In this document: positions 17,760-25,350 of the stretch, in pieces
How positions within the stretch are numbered: position 1 is the first letter of the stretch
Layout: each line of letters begins with the position of its first letter
Source of the DNA: Microlunatus soli
GTDB lineage: Bacteria > Actinomycetota > Actinomycetes > Propionibacteriales > Propionibacteriaceae
Direction of reading: 5' to 3'
Assembly (NCBI RefSeq): GCF_900105385.1
Contig: NZ_LT629772.1
Location: 2,542,001 to 2,606,000 of the forward strand
DNA: 64,000 nucleotides
The notes under the pieces: generated by a model
The model's input: only the letters and a program-made list of their open reading frames with translations
The model's database searches: none
Told to the model about the DNA's origin: nothing
Program-made: the position numbers and the translations under genes

Positions 17760-18932
17760 ATGTCGGTGCCTCCGGGAGGAGGTCGGTCGCCCGTCGCGCG
17801 CCCCAGGATCTCGATCATCCGTCGGACGTTGGCGATCATCGGAGGCGTACTGCTGGCGCTGTTCGTCGCGTTGTTGATCATCGGATTGGCGATGCCCGAT
17901 CCGCCGACAACGGTCGCGCCGAGCGTCTCGGCGTCGACAACCGGGCCGTCGGCCTCTGCCGCGACTTCCTCGGCGGCCGCATCACCCGACGCCAACTCCG
18001 CACGGCCCAGTTCAGCACGGCCCACTTCCGAACGCCCCAGCCCGAGTCGATCGGCACGGACGACGCCGGACCCCCTGCCCCGCAAGAAGAACTCGACATC
18101 GCCGACGTCGGCACGAGCTCCCGCCGACAGTGCCCTGGCGGCGGTTGCGGCTCTGACGGTGAAGGGGCGCGCGGCCAAGACCGGCTACGTCCGCGCGCGC
18201 TTCGGCTCGGCTTGGCCGGACAGCGATGACAACGGCTGCCGGCAACGCGACGATGTGCTCAATCGGGACCTGCGATCCAAGACCTTCGACGGGTGCAAGG
18301 TGCTGACCGGAGTCCTGGACGACCCGTACACCGGGAAGACGATCTTGTTCCGGCGCGGGCAGCGCAGCTCCGCCGAGGTCCAGATCGATCACGTCGTGGC
18401 GTTGTCCGATGCCTGGCAGAAGGGCGCCCAGCAGTGGAGTCAGCAGACCCGGGTCTCCTTCGCCAACGACACCCTGAACCTGCTGGCGGTCGGCCAGTCG
18501 GTGAATGCGTCCAAGGGTGACGGTGACACCGCGACCTGGCTGCCGCCGAACAAGCCGTTCCGCTGCCAGTACGTCGCCCGTCAGGTCGCAGTCAAGAAGA
18601 ACTACGGCCTGTCGGTGACCGCCGCCGAGCGGGACGCCATGGTCCGCGTACTCTCCGGCTGCCCGAAACTCCGATTGCCTGTGCGTACGGCGATCCCGGC
18701 CCACCCGGCGCCGCGGCCGAAGCCCGAACCGCCGGCACCGAAGCCACCGGTCCGACAGCCCTCGGCGGCTGCCGGTGGCGGCGGCAACTGCGCACCCGGC
18801 TATGACCCGTGCATCCCGCCGTACCCGCCGGATCTGGACTGCTCAGACGTCGACGGACCGATCAGCGTCTCCGGCGACGACCCGCACGGACTCGACGGAG
18901 ATGGCGACGGCGTCGCCTGCGAGTCGTCCTGA
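17760..18932 (+). CDS. Membrane-anchored HNH (DUF1524-type) nuclease with Excalibur domain
   Basis: 390 residues. ATG 17760 has GGAGG six bases upstream; the ATG at 17754 is too close to that site. A short basic N-terminus precedes a transmembrane helix (IIGGVLLALFVALLIIGLA), then a Ser/Pro/Arg-rich linker (~60-135). Residues ~145-310 are the GmrSD C-terminal/DUF1524 HNH fold: VQIDHVVALSDAW, FANDTLNLLAVGQSVNASKG and WLPPNKPFRCQYV. The C-terminus is an Excalibur calcium-binding motif with DGDGDGVACE. These proteins act outside the cell as nucleases, perhaps for DNA turnover or nutrient use. Convergent with the TetR gene 24 bp away. Confidence 0.88.
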   Translation: MSVPPGGGRSPVARPRISIIRRTLAIIGGVLLALFVALLIIGLAMPDPPTTVAPSVSASTTGPSASAATSSAAASPDANSARPSSARPTSERPSPSRSARTTPDPLPRKKNSTSPTSARAPADSALAAVAALTVKGRAAKTGYVRARFGSAWPDSDDNGCRQRDDVLNRDLRSKTFDGCKVLTGVLDDPYTGKTILFRRGQRSSAEVQIDHVVALSDAWQKGAQQWSQQTRVSFANDTLNLLAVGQSVNASKGDGDTATWLPPNKPFRCQYVARQVAVKKNYGLSVTAAERDAMVRVLSGCPKLRLPVRTAIPAHPAPRPKPEPPAPKPPVRQPSAAAGGGGNCAPGYDPCIPPYPPDLDCSDVDGPISVSGDDPHGLDGDGDGVACESS

Positions 18933-18955
18933 CCGTCGACCATGATCAACTCCGA

Positions 18956-19540
18956 TCACCCGGTCGGTGTCGTCCTCGTCGCGCTCAGGCTCCGCAGCTC
19001 GCCGAGCACATCGTCGGAGGTCTGGGCGAGCGAACGCTGCTCACCGTCCTGCAGCCATTGCGCGAAGGCAAGGGCAAACACGGTGGAGCCCGATTCGGCA
19101 GCCAGGGTTGCGGCGGGTTCGGCAATCCCGCGCGCCCGGAGCGCGCCGGCGACGGCCGTGGCCAGGGCTGCGAGTTTGTGTGACTCGCGTTCCTGCAGTG
19201 CCGGGTTCTGCTCGATCACCGCTTGCCGCATCCGCGAGTGGGGCCGAAGCTCGTCAGGGAAGAGCGCGGCAGCAGCCCGCAACGCGTACCCGACAGCATC
19301 GAGTGCGGAGGCGTCGTCCGGAGCATCCTCAACCCCGGAGACGAAGGCCTGCAGGACGTTCTGCTGACCATGGAACAGGACCTCACGCTTGTCGCTGAAG
19401 TGTCGGAAGAAGGTGCGTTCGGTCAGCCCGACCGACGCTGCTATCTCCGCGGCCGTCGTCTGCTCGTACCCACGGCTGGCGTACAGCTCGAGCGCAGCAG
19501 CCTGCAGTCGCTCCTTGGCCCTCGGTTCCCAACGCACCAT
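18956..19540 (-). CDS. TetR-family repressor
   Basis: 194 residues. N-terminal TetR helix-turn-helix: AALELYASRGYEQTTAAEIA and VGLTERTFFRHFSDKREVLF at residues ~14-58. The C-terminal ligand domain is Ala-rich and unassigned. It is divergent from an NAD-dependent epimerase gene, with inverted repeats in the 127-bp spacer that could be its operator (19561-19622). The simplest model is a local repressor of itself and the epimerase. The ligand is not predictable. Confidence 0.9.
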   Translation of the reverse strand: MVRWEPRAKERLQAAALELYASRGYEQTTAAEIAASVGLTERTFFRHFSDKREVLFHGQQNVLQAFVSGVEDAPDDASALDAVGYALRAAAALFPDELRPHSRMRQAVIEQNPALQERESHKLAALATAVAGALRARGIAEPAATLAAESGSTVFALAFAQWLQDGEQRSLAQTSDDVLGELRSLSATRTTPTG

Positions 19541-19560
19541 GGGTCGATTCTAGGCGTGAT

Positions 19561-19622
19561 GACAGGGACTGTCGTCACAGGTGTATGGTGATGTCTGTCG
19601 CTGACATCAGTCGCTGACATCA
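19561..19622. promoter_or_regulatory. Operator-like palindromes in the TetR/epimerase intergenic region
   Basis: Two inverted repeats: GACAG-GGA-CTGTC (19561-19573), and TGATGTC with GACATCA at 19589-19609 around a 7-bp centre. The 12-bp word TCGCTGACATCA occurs at 19598-19609 and again at 19611-19622. Dyads of this type between a TetR gene and its divergent target are typical TetR operators. Confidence 0.5.
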
Positions 19623-19667
19623 CCCACTCGTGGCTCCGCTCCGGTTGCGGAGCCGAGGGAGACAGAC

Positions 19668-20567
19668 ATGCACGTATTCGTCACCGGAGCCTCCGGCTGG
19701 ATCGGCTCCGCCACCGTCGACGACCTGCTCGCCGCCGGACATCGGGTCACCGGACTCGCCCGCTCCGACGCGTCGGCAGCCGCCCTGGAAGCGAAGGGAT
19801 CGGCCGTCCTCCGCGGCGACCTGGACGACCTGGCCGGCATCCGGTCCGGAGCCGAACAGGCCGACGCCGTGATCCACCTCGCCAACAAACACGACTTCTC
19901 CGATCAGGCAGCATCGAACGCCGCCGAACGGGCCGCCACCCAGACCATCGGTGACGCCCTGGCCGGCAGTGATCGCCCGTTCCTGATCGCCTCCGGACTG
20001 GCCGGCCTGGCCAAGGGCCGTCCGGCCAGCGAGGACGATGCGTCCCCGTTCCACGGCCCGGACGCGCCGCGGGGCGGCAGTGAAAGCCTCGCCCTCGAGT
20101 TCGTCACGCAAGGTGTCCGTTCGGTCGGCCTGCGGTTTGCTCCGACAGTGCACGGCGCCGGCGACCACGGCTTCGTCGCCTTCCTCGCCGCCGTCGCCCA
20201 GCAGAAAGGGGTCTCCGGCTATCCCGGTGACGGCACCAACCGCTGGGCCGCCGTGCACCGCACCGATGCCGCCCGGCTCATCACTCTCGGGCTCGACAAG
20301 GCACCGGCCGGCTCCCGCCTGCACGCCGTCGCCGAAGAAGGCGTGCCGACGCGCACCATCGCCGAAGCGATCGGCCGCACCCTCGATCTCCCCGTCACCT
20401 CGATCGCCCCGGACGATGTCGATGATCATTTCGGCTGGATCGGTGCCTTCTTCGCGATGGACCTGTCCGCGACCAGTGCGGCCACCCGGCAGTTGCTCGA
20501 CTGGGCTCCCACCGGTCCGACCCTGATCGATGATCTCGACGCCGGAGCGTACGGAGTCGCCGAGTAG
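19668..20567 (+). CDS. NAD-dependent epimerase/dehydratase family protein (atypical SDR)
   Basis: 299 residues with an N-terminal Rossmann motif VTGASGWIGSATVDDLLAAG (residues 4-23) typical of extended/atypical SDRs. LARSDASAAAL follows strand 2. The middle contains RFAPTVHGAGDHGF and the C-terminal half NRWAAVHRTDAARL, a signature seen in many actinobacterial NAD(P)-binding reductases induced under TetR control. The normal YxxxK pair is not evident; at the expected place is ALEFVTQG, so the catalytic chemistry is unclear. It starts 46 bp downstream of the candidate operator and is convergent with the HsdR-like gene. Confidence 0.82.
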   Translation: MHVFVTGASGWIGSATVDDLLAAGHRVTGLARSDASAAALEAKGSAVLRGDLDDLAGIRSGAEQADAVIHLANKHDFSDQAASNAAERAATQTIGDALAGSDRPFLIASGLAGLAKGRPASEDDASPFHGPDAPRGGSESLALEFVTQGVRSVGLRFAPTVHGAGDHGFVAFLAAVAQQKGVSGYPGDGTNRWAAVHRTDAARLITLGLDKAPAGSRLHAVAEEGVPTRTIAEAIGRTLDLPVTSIAPDDVDDHFGWIGAFFAMDLSATSAATRQLLDWAPTGPTLIDDLDAGAYGVAE

Positions 20568-20610
20568 CGCTTCACCGCCTGCCATCGCGGACGTAACGTG
20601 CTGATGCTGC

Positions 20611-21714
20611 CTAGGAAGCAAAGCCGCGGACGGTCGCTCGGATCGTGTCGGCATGCTCATAGATCTGATCAAGGCTGTCGATCGCGTGCCGGGTCTCGTT
20701 CTTCTGTTCATCGAAGAGCCCGAGGTATTTCTGCTTCTTGCCGTTGAACCACAGCCGCGCGATCGTCTTGCGGTTGTTGTCGTCGAGCAGCACCGCGAAA
20801 TAGGACTTGGCGTCGCGATGCACGACCCGCTGCGGCTTGACGTCGCCGCAAGCAATGGCCTTGACGATCTGATAGCCCTCCAGTTCCTCCAATGTCGTCT
20901 CGATCTCATGGTCCTGCATCAGATCGGACGCAGCCGGCGGGCCGCTTGTCAGTGGCCCGCCGGTCTCAGCCGGAGACACGACCGGGGCTATCGGGGTGGT
21001 CGCTCCGAGCGCGGTCTTGAGCCGGTCATTGACCTGCTCGTTCACGAACTGTTTCGCTGCCTTCTGCACGAGGGCGGTGAACTGCACCCGAGTGTCCTGT
21101 GTGAACCGTCCGTCGTAGACCTGGGCTGTGAAGAGCCGGACGAAGGACTCGTCCGGATCCTTGAACTGCTCGGCGATGGCCCGCTTGAGGGCACCGACGT
21201 ATTTGAGCTCCTCGGCCGCACTGATCACCGACTCGAGGTCGAAGCTCTCCTTCGTCAGCTTGCGCAGCTCGGGCAGCAGGGTCTCATCCATGTCCAACAG
21301 ATCCAGCACCAGGAAAGGACGATCGTCCATTTTGTTGGGCGCGTCGAGATCGGTATAGAAGTTGAACACCTGCCCGTTGGTCAGCACCGCGATCCGCGCG
21401 TTCGTCACGGAGAAGTAGCGGAAGAGTTGCGCGGCGTGCTCGATCCGGAGCGCGTCTCTCGAGGTCTTACACTCCATCAGAATCTGCACTTCGCCGTCGC
21501 GCATGATTGCGTAGTCGACCTTCTCCCCACGCTTGACCCCAACATCAGCGGTGAACTCCGGCACCACCTCGAGCGGGTTGAAGACGTCGTACCCGAGCAC
21601 TGTCGAGATGAAAGGCATGACGAAGGCATTCTTCGTTGCTTCCTCGGTCTGGATCGCGTCGCGCTGGCTGTGAACTTTGGCCGCCAATGCGCCCAGGGCA
21701 TCCTCGAACTCCAT
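20611..21714 (-). CDS. Type I restriction endonuclease R N-terminal-like nuclease, stand-alone
   Basis: 367 residues from ATG 21714 (GGAGG four bases upstream). The N-terminus matches the HsdR-N-type domain: QTEEATKNAFVMPFISTVLGYD, then EVVPEFTADVG and KVDYAIMRDGEVQILMECKT, giving a PD-(D/E)XK active site (Asp in KVDYAI, Glu-X-Lys in ECK) near residues 70-85. A predicted helical middle region follows, with no helicase motor domain. The C-terminal ~110 residues (RDAKSYFAVLLDDNNRKTI, ARLWFNGKKQKYLGL) form a small domain seen in such orphan proteins. No methylase or specificity subunit is adjacent. It may be a defence nuclease or a degraded relic, but the frame is intact. Next to it, divergently, is an Ltp-type surface protein. 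Confidence 0.8.
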   Translation of the reverse strand: MEFEDALGALAAKVHSQRDAIQTEEATKNAFVMPFISTVLGYDVFNPLEVVPEFTADVGVKRGEKVDYAIMRDGEVQILMECKTSRDALRIEHAAQLFRYFSVTNARIAVLTNGQVFNFYTDLDAPNKMDDRPFLVLDLLDMDETLLPELRKLTKESFDLESVISAAEELKYVGALKRAIAEQFKDPDESFVRLFTAQVYDGRFTQDTRVQFTALVQKAAKQFVNEQVNDRLKTALGATTPIAPVVSPAETGGPLTSGPPAASDLMQDHEIETTLEELEGYQIVKAIACGDVKPQRVVHRDAKSYFAVLLDDNNRKTIARLWFNGKKQKYLGLFDEQKNETRHAIDSLDQIYEHADTIRATVRGFAS

Positions 21715-21997
21715 TGTTCCTCCGCCGTTGGTTCTGCTTGTCGAACCGTATCCGGCAAGCGCCATCGCGGGGTCCGTCCGTGCTTAGTCGGGACCTTGGT
21801 CCTTGGCACGGGCGAAAGCGATCCGGGCACCCGGCCGGCGGAATACGGTACGGGTCATTGGCGCAGCGAGCAGTGCAGCAACTCGCTGGTGCGGGGCAGA
21901 CACCCCAGCATTGCCGGTACCCGCGACGATTTCCGGATGTGCCGACCGCCTGTCTCGCACTGCGAAGGGCGTGCGTGGGCCACGAGGAATCTTGATC

Positions 21998-22780
21998 ATG
22001 AACCACCCAACACAGAACGCCGACTGGCAACACGATCAGCAGGATCCGCCACCGCCTTGGACGCAGCCGGGGTCGCCGTCGGATGATCCGACGGCACCCG
22101 ACCATCGGCCGCGCCGGCGGCCCGGAAGGCTGATCGCAGCGATTGCTGCGACCATCGGTGCCTTCGTCCTCGGCATCGTCATCGGAGTCACCGGGCGTGG
22201 CGAGGCGAGCACCGCAAATCCCACCACGACGGTGACCGTGACCCAGACACCCGAGCCGGCTCCCACCGTCACCGCGACGGCGACCGCGACCGTCACCCAG
22301 AAACCGAAGCCGGCTCCCACGGTCACCGCGACTGTCACCGAGAAGCCGAAGCCGGCTCCGACCGTCACCGTCACGGCAACAGAGACCGCGGCGGCTGAGG
22401 ACGACACGGCGGCCGGGGACTCGACCGGCGAGGACACAGCGGACGGAGAGACCGACACCACAGCGCCGGACGACGCGTCCGACGGGACCACATCTCGTGA
22501 CCAGGCAGTTGCGAAGGCCGAGGAATATCTCGAGATCTCGGCCTTCAGCAAGAGCGGCCTGATCGAACAACTCGAATACGAGCAGTTCAGTTCTGCCGAT
22601 GCCAAGTACGCGGTCAATCACATCGCCGTCGACTGGAATGAACAGGCGGTGAAGAAGGCCAAGGAGTACCTCGACACCCAGTCATTCCCCCGAGCAGGAT
22701 TGGTCGAACAACTCAGCTACGAGGGCTTCACCAACCACCAGGCCGAGCACGGCGCTGCCGTGGCGTTCGGCGATCAGTGA
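21998..22780 (+). CDS. Membrane-anchored protein with two Ltp-type repeats
   Basis: 260 residues from ATG 21998, GAGGA nine bases upstream. A Pro-rich cytoplasmic N-terminus is followed by one membrane helix (LIAAIAATIGAFVLGIVIGV, ~45-64), a Thr/Pro/Lys spacer with repeated VTQKPKPAPTVTATVTEKP units (~75-130), an acidic segment, and two C-terminal repeats of about 45 residues: AVAKAEEYLEISAFSKSGLI and AVKKAKEYLDTQSFPRAGLV, each closing with a QL.YE.F pattern. This repeat is the one in the host cell surface-exposed lipoprotein (Ltp) family, known from a phage superinfection-exclusion lipoprotein and from many Gram-positive surface proteins. No lipobox is seen; the anchor is a helix. Confidence 0.82.
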   Translation: MNHPTQNADWQHDQQDPPPPWTQPGSPSDDPTAPDHRPRRRPGRLIAAIAATIGAFVLGIVIGVTGRGEASTANPTTTVTVTQTPEPAPTVTATATATVTQKPKPAPTVTATVTEKPKPAPTVTVTATETAAAEDDTAAGDSTGEDTADGETDTTAPDDASDGTTSRDQAVAKAEEYLEISAFSKSGLIEQLEYEQFSSADAKYAVNHIAVDWNEQAVKKAKEYLDTQSFPRAGLVEQLSYEGFTNHQAEHGAAVAFGDQ

Positions 22781-22819
22781 CTTCTCCTGCCGTGTTCCCG
22801 TCAGTTCTGTCTCGGACAC

Positions 22820-23179
22820 TCAGTGTTGTTTGGCATAGGCCGCTACCCCGGTGTCGTACATGATGCAGGCCTCGTCGCCGTCGACCCAGGCGTCGTGTCC
22901 GGGTTCGATGACCATGACATCGCCCGGGCCGACGGCTGCCTCGGTGCCGTCGTCCATCCGGACGGTCATCCGACCCGAGATGCAGATCCCGGTGTGGCGG
23001 GCCTGGCAGGATTCCGTACCGGCGATCGGCTTGACGTCCTCCGACCACCGCCAGCCGGGCTCGAAGGTCCCCTTGCCGAGTGTGAAATCACCGATCGTGA
23101 CGATGTCCATGTGCCCGTGATCCTTGAAGGGCCGGGTCTCGTCCGGCGTGTCGATGTTCCGCGAATCCAGTGCTGACAT
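22820..23179 (-). CDS. Cupin domain protein
   Basis: 119 residues, starting at ATG 23179 (GGGGGAAG just upstream); a reading from 23197 adds six residues. A single-domain cupin: motif 1 region GTESCQARHTGICISGRM and motif 2 region VGPGDVMVIEPGHDAWVDGD. The first motif has one His and a Cys where metal-binding cupins have HXH, so metal binding may be modified. Function unknown; such proteins are often binding or sensor domains. Convergent with the Ltp-repeat gene. Confidence 0.8.
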   Translation of the reverse strand: MSALDSRNIDTPDETRPFKDHGHMDIVTIGDFTLGKGTFEPGWRWSEDVKPIAGTESCQARHTGICISGRMTVRMDDGTEAAVGPGDVMVIEPGHDAWVDGDEACIMYDTGVAAYAKQH

Positions 23180-23370
23180 GACTTCCCCCGATGACATGGG
23201 CCGCCCCCGTGCGGCCTCCCGATTTCACGCTACGCCGGGCGGACGTTGCCGGCGTGCGGAGTTGATCACCTCCCCAACTCCCGCCTCACGTGCATGATCA
23301 TCACGTGTCGGCAGCCAACGACAAAGCCGCCCCCTGGAGACCGGGAGGCGGCGATGAAAGGCGACTGTGC

Positions 23371-23446
23371 TGGCGCGCCCGGAGGGATTCGAACCCCCAA
23401 CCTTCTGATCCGTAGTCAGATGCTCTATCCGTTGAGCCACGGGCGC
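23371..23446 (-). tRNA. tRNA-Arg (anticodon ACG), CCA encoded
   Basis: On the minus strand, a cloverleaf with a 7-bp acceptor stem (GCGCCCG at 23446-23440 pairs with CGGGCGC at 23381-23375), D arm, anticodon stem TCTGA/TCAGA with loop CTACGGA (anticodon ACG) and T arm GGTTCGAATCC. Discriminator G is followed by an encoded CCA at 23373-23371. Confidence 0.95.
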
Positions 23447-23721
23447 CTGTTGCTCACCGCTGGCGAGCAACGCCGACTTAGCTTAGCGGTCGGGTGCCGT
23501 TCCGCCCAAATGCGTTCGCGTCGGGAACGTCCGAGCGGGGTGGTCGGCGCCCGAGGAGCCAGCCACATCGTGAGAGATGGACGACACTCAACCGATTGAG
23601 GAACCCCTGGGGTTGCGGACCAACGGCACTGGTCACCTATTGTTCACCGCGAGACGTCGGTTCGACCGGCTGCATCGGCGTCCCAGCCCTGTAGCTCTGC
23701 CCCGAAGGACCAAGGGGAACC

Positions 23722-24999
23722 GTGACCATTGCGTTGTTCGTCGTGATCTGCGTCATTGTCGTCGCACTGATCTTCGATTTCACCAACGGCTTCCACGACA
23801 GTGCGAACGCGATGGCCGGCCCGATCGCTACCGGCGCATTGCAACCTCGTACGGCGGTGCTGCTGGCGGCCATCCTGAACGTCGTCGGCGCGTTCCTGTC
23901 CACCGAGGTCGCCAAGACGATCTCCGGTGGGTTCTTCGACGAGAAACTGGTCACCCCGCAGATCGTGCTGGCCGGCCTGAGCGGCGCGATCATCTGGAAT
24001 CTGATCACCTGGCTGCTCGGGCTGCCGTCCAGTTCCTCCCACGCCCTTTTCGGTGGCCTGATCGGCGCCGTCATCATCGGCGCCGGCCTTGCCTCGGTCA
24101 ACTTCTGGGTGGTCATCTCCAAGGTGCTGCTGCCGGCACTGGCCGCCCCGCTGGTCGCCGGGCTCGCCGCGGCCGCGGCGATCAGGATCGCCGACAAGAT
24201 CGTCACCGACGTGCCGAAGAAGGACACCAAGCAGGGCTTCCGCCGGGCCCAGGCCTTCACTGCCGCGATGGTGGCGCTGGCGCACGGCACCTCCGACGGC
24301 CAGAAGACGATGGGCGTGATCACCCTGGTCCTGGTTGCCGCCGGACTGCAGGGCGCCGGCACCGGTCCACACTGGTGGGTGATCGGGCTCGCCGGTCTGG
24401 CGATCGGCCTCGGTACCTACTCGGGCGGCTGGCGGATCATGCGCACTATGGGCAAGGGCATCGTCAAGATCGACACCGAGCAGGGCGCTGCCGCCGGCGC
24501 GGCCACCACTGCCACCATCCTGGCGTCCTCGCACCTCGGTTTCGGACTGTCCACCACGCACGTCTCGACCGGCAGCATCCTCGGCTCCGGCGTCGGCCGC
24601 AAAGGCGCCGACGTCCGCTGGGGTGTCGCCCGGCGGATGATGTTCGCCTGGCTGCTGACCCTGCCCGGGGCCGCGATCGTCGGCGGTGCGGCTTCGCTGC
24701 TGGCCGGCCTTGAACTGGCCGGCACCCTGATCCTGCTCGCGCTGCTCGGCCTGGCCTGCCTGGTGATCTGGCTGATCTCCCGGCGCAACCAGGTGGATCG
24801 CAGCAACGTCACCGACAGCGCCGACGTCCTGGTCCTGAACGCCGCCAAGCCGAACAAGATCGCCAAAGCGCAGCGCAAGGCAGCCGAGCGGCGTGCCAAG
24901 GAGGAACGCCGACTGGCCGCGGCCGGGCAGGCCGAACACGCAGCAGCCGGATCGACCGATGCTGCCCAGCACCCCGACCGGAAGGGGACCGACCAGTGA
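23722..24999 (+). CDS. pitA: Low-affinity inorganic phosphate transporter, PiT family
   Basis: 425 residues from GTG 23722. Both PiT signature segments are present: DFTNGFHDSANAMA near residue 14 and ALAHGTSDGQKTMG near residue 188, along with ten or more hydrophobic segments (AAILNVVGAFLSTEVA, HALFGGLIGAVIIGAG, TTHVSTGSILGSGVGR). It imports metal-phosphate coupled to protons. The last ~60 residues are a charged Ala/Lys/Arg/Glu tail (KIAKAQRKAAERRAKEE) in the cytoplasm. A small membrane protein overlaps its stop by four bases. The 275 bp upstream, after tRNA-Arg, hold no gene that I can see. Confidence 0.92.
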   Translation: MTIALFVVICVIVVALIFDFTNGFHDSANAMAGPIATGALQPRTAVLLAAILNVVGAFLSTEVAKTISGGFFDEKLVTPQIVLAGLSGAIIWNLITWLLGLPSSSSHALFGGLIGAVIIGAGLASVNFWVVISKVLLPALAAPLVAGLAAAAAIRIADKIVTDVPKKDTKQGFRRAQAFTAAMVALAHGTSDGQKTMGVITLVLVAAGLQGAGTGPHWWVIGLAGLAIGLGTYSGGWRIMRTMGKGIVKIDTEQGAAAGAATTATILASSHLGFGLSTTHVSTGSILGSGVGRKGADVRWGVARRMMFAWLLTLPGAAIVGGAASLLAGLELAGTLILLALLGLACLVIWLISRRNQVDRSNVTDSADVLVLNAAKPNKIAKAQRKAAERRAKEERRLAAAGQAEHAAAGSTDAAQHPDRKGTDQ

Positions 25000-25226
25000 A
25001 GATCGATTGGCTCTCGCTGTTGATCGTCGGCGTCGTCTCGATCTCGGTGACCGCGGTGTTCGCGGTGCTGCTGTCCATCGGCATCCGGCAGATCTCACGA
25101 GCACGGCTGGCCCATGAAGAGGGCCGCACGGCAACGGCAGCGACGGTCACCGGCTGGATCGCGCTCGGCCTGATCGGCGTCATGATCCTGTTCGCGCTCT
25201 ACCTGATCATCCCGCAGTTCCATTGA
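24996..25226 (+). CDS. Small two-helix membrane protein coupled to PiT
   Basis: 76 residues from GTG 24996, overlapping the PiT stop (GTGA). Two hydrophobic helices (LLIVGVVSISVTAVFAVLLS and GWIALGLIGVMILFALYLII) joined by a charged loop with RQISRARLAHEEGRTA. The same pairing of PiT with a short two-helix protein is seen in other actinobacteria, suggesting an accessory role in phosphate transport; this is inference from coupling. Confidence 0.75.
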   Translation: MKIDWLSLLIVGVVSISVTAVFAVLLSIGIRQISRARLAHEEGRTATAATVTGWIALGLIGVMILFALYLIIPQFH

Positions 25227-25247
25227 TCTGCTGCTGACTCGGGACCC

Positions 25248-25282
25248 TTGACAGGATTTATTTCTTCTGGAAAGAATTCTCG
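25248..25282 (+). promoter_or_regulatory. Candidate promoter of the GH27 gene, AT-rich
   Basis: A consensus TTGACA (25248-25253) begins an AT-rich patch, ATTTATTTCTTCTGGAAAG, rare in this GC-rich region. AAGAAT at 25272-25277, 18 bp later, could serve as a -10 box. TTTCTT/AAGAA gives an imperfect dyad that may be an operator for the neighbouring ROK regulator or another repressor. Confidence 0.4.
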
Positions 25283-25350
25283 GACGGTGCACGCCCCATC
25301 CGACTCCTGACGGGAATCGACGTTCCCGGACTCGCAGCTGAGGATCCCCC

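Noticed and set aside
21715..21997. A second gene between the HsdR-N and Ltp genes
   Set aside because: The open frames there are in-frame extensions of the two genes without ribosome sites, and the best starts are at 21714 and 21998.
22237..22390. Short tandem repeats that could be a CRISPR-like array
   Set aside because: They encode the VTATVTEKPKPAPT spacer of the Ltp-repeat protein in frame; no regular spacers or Cas genes exist.
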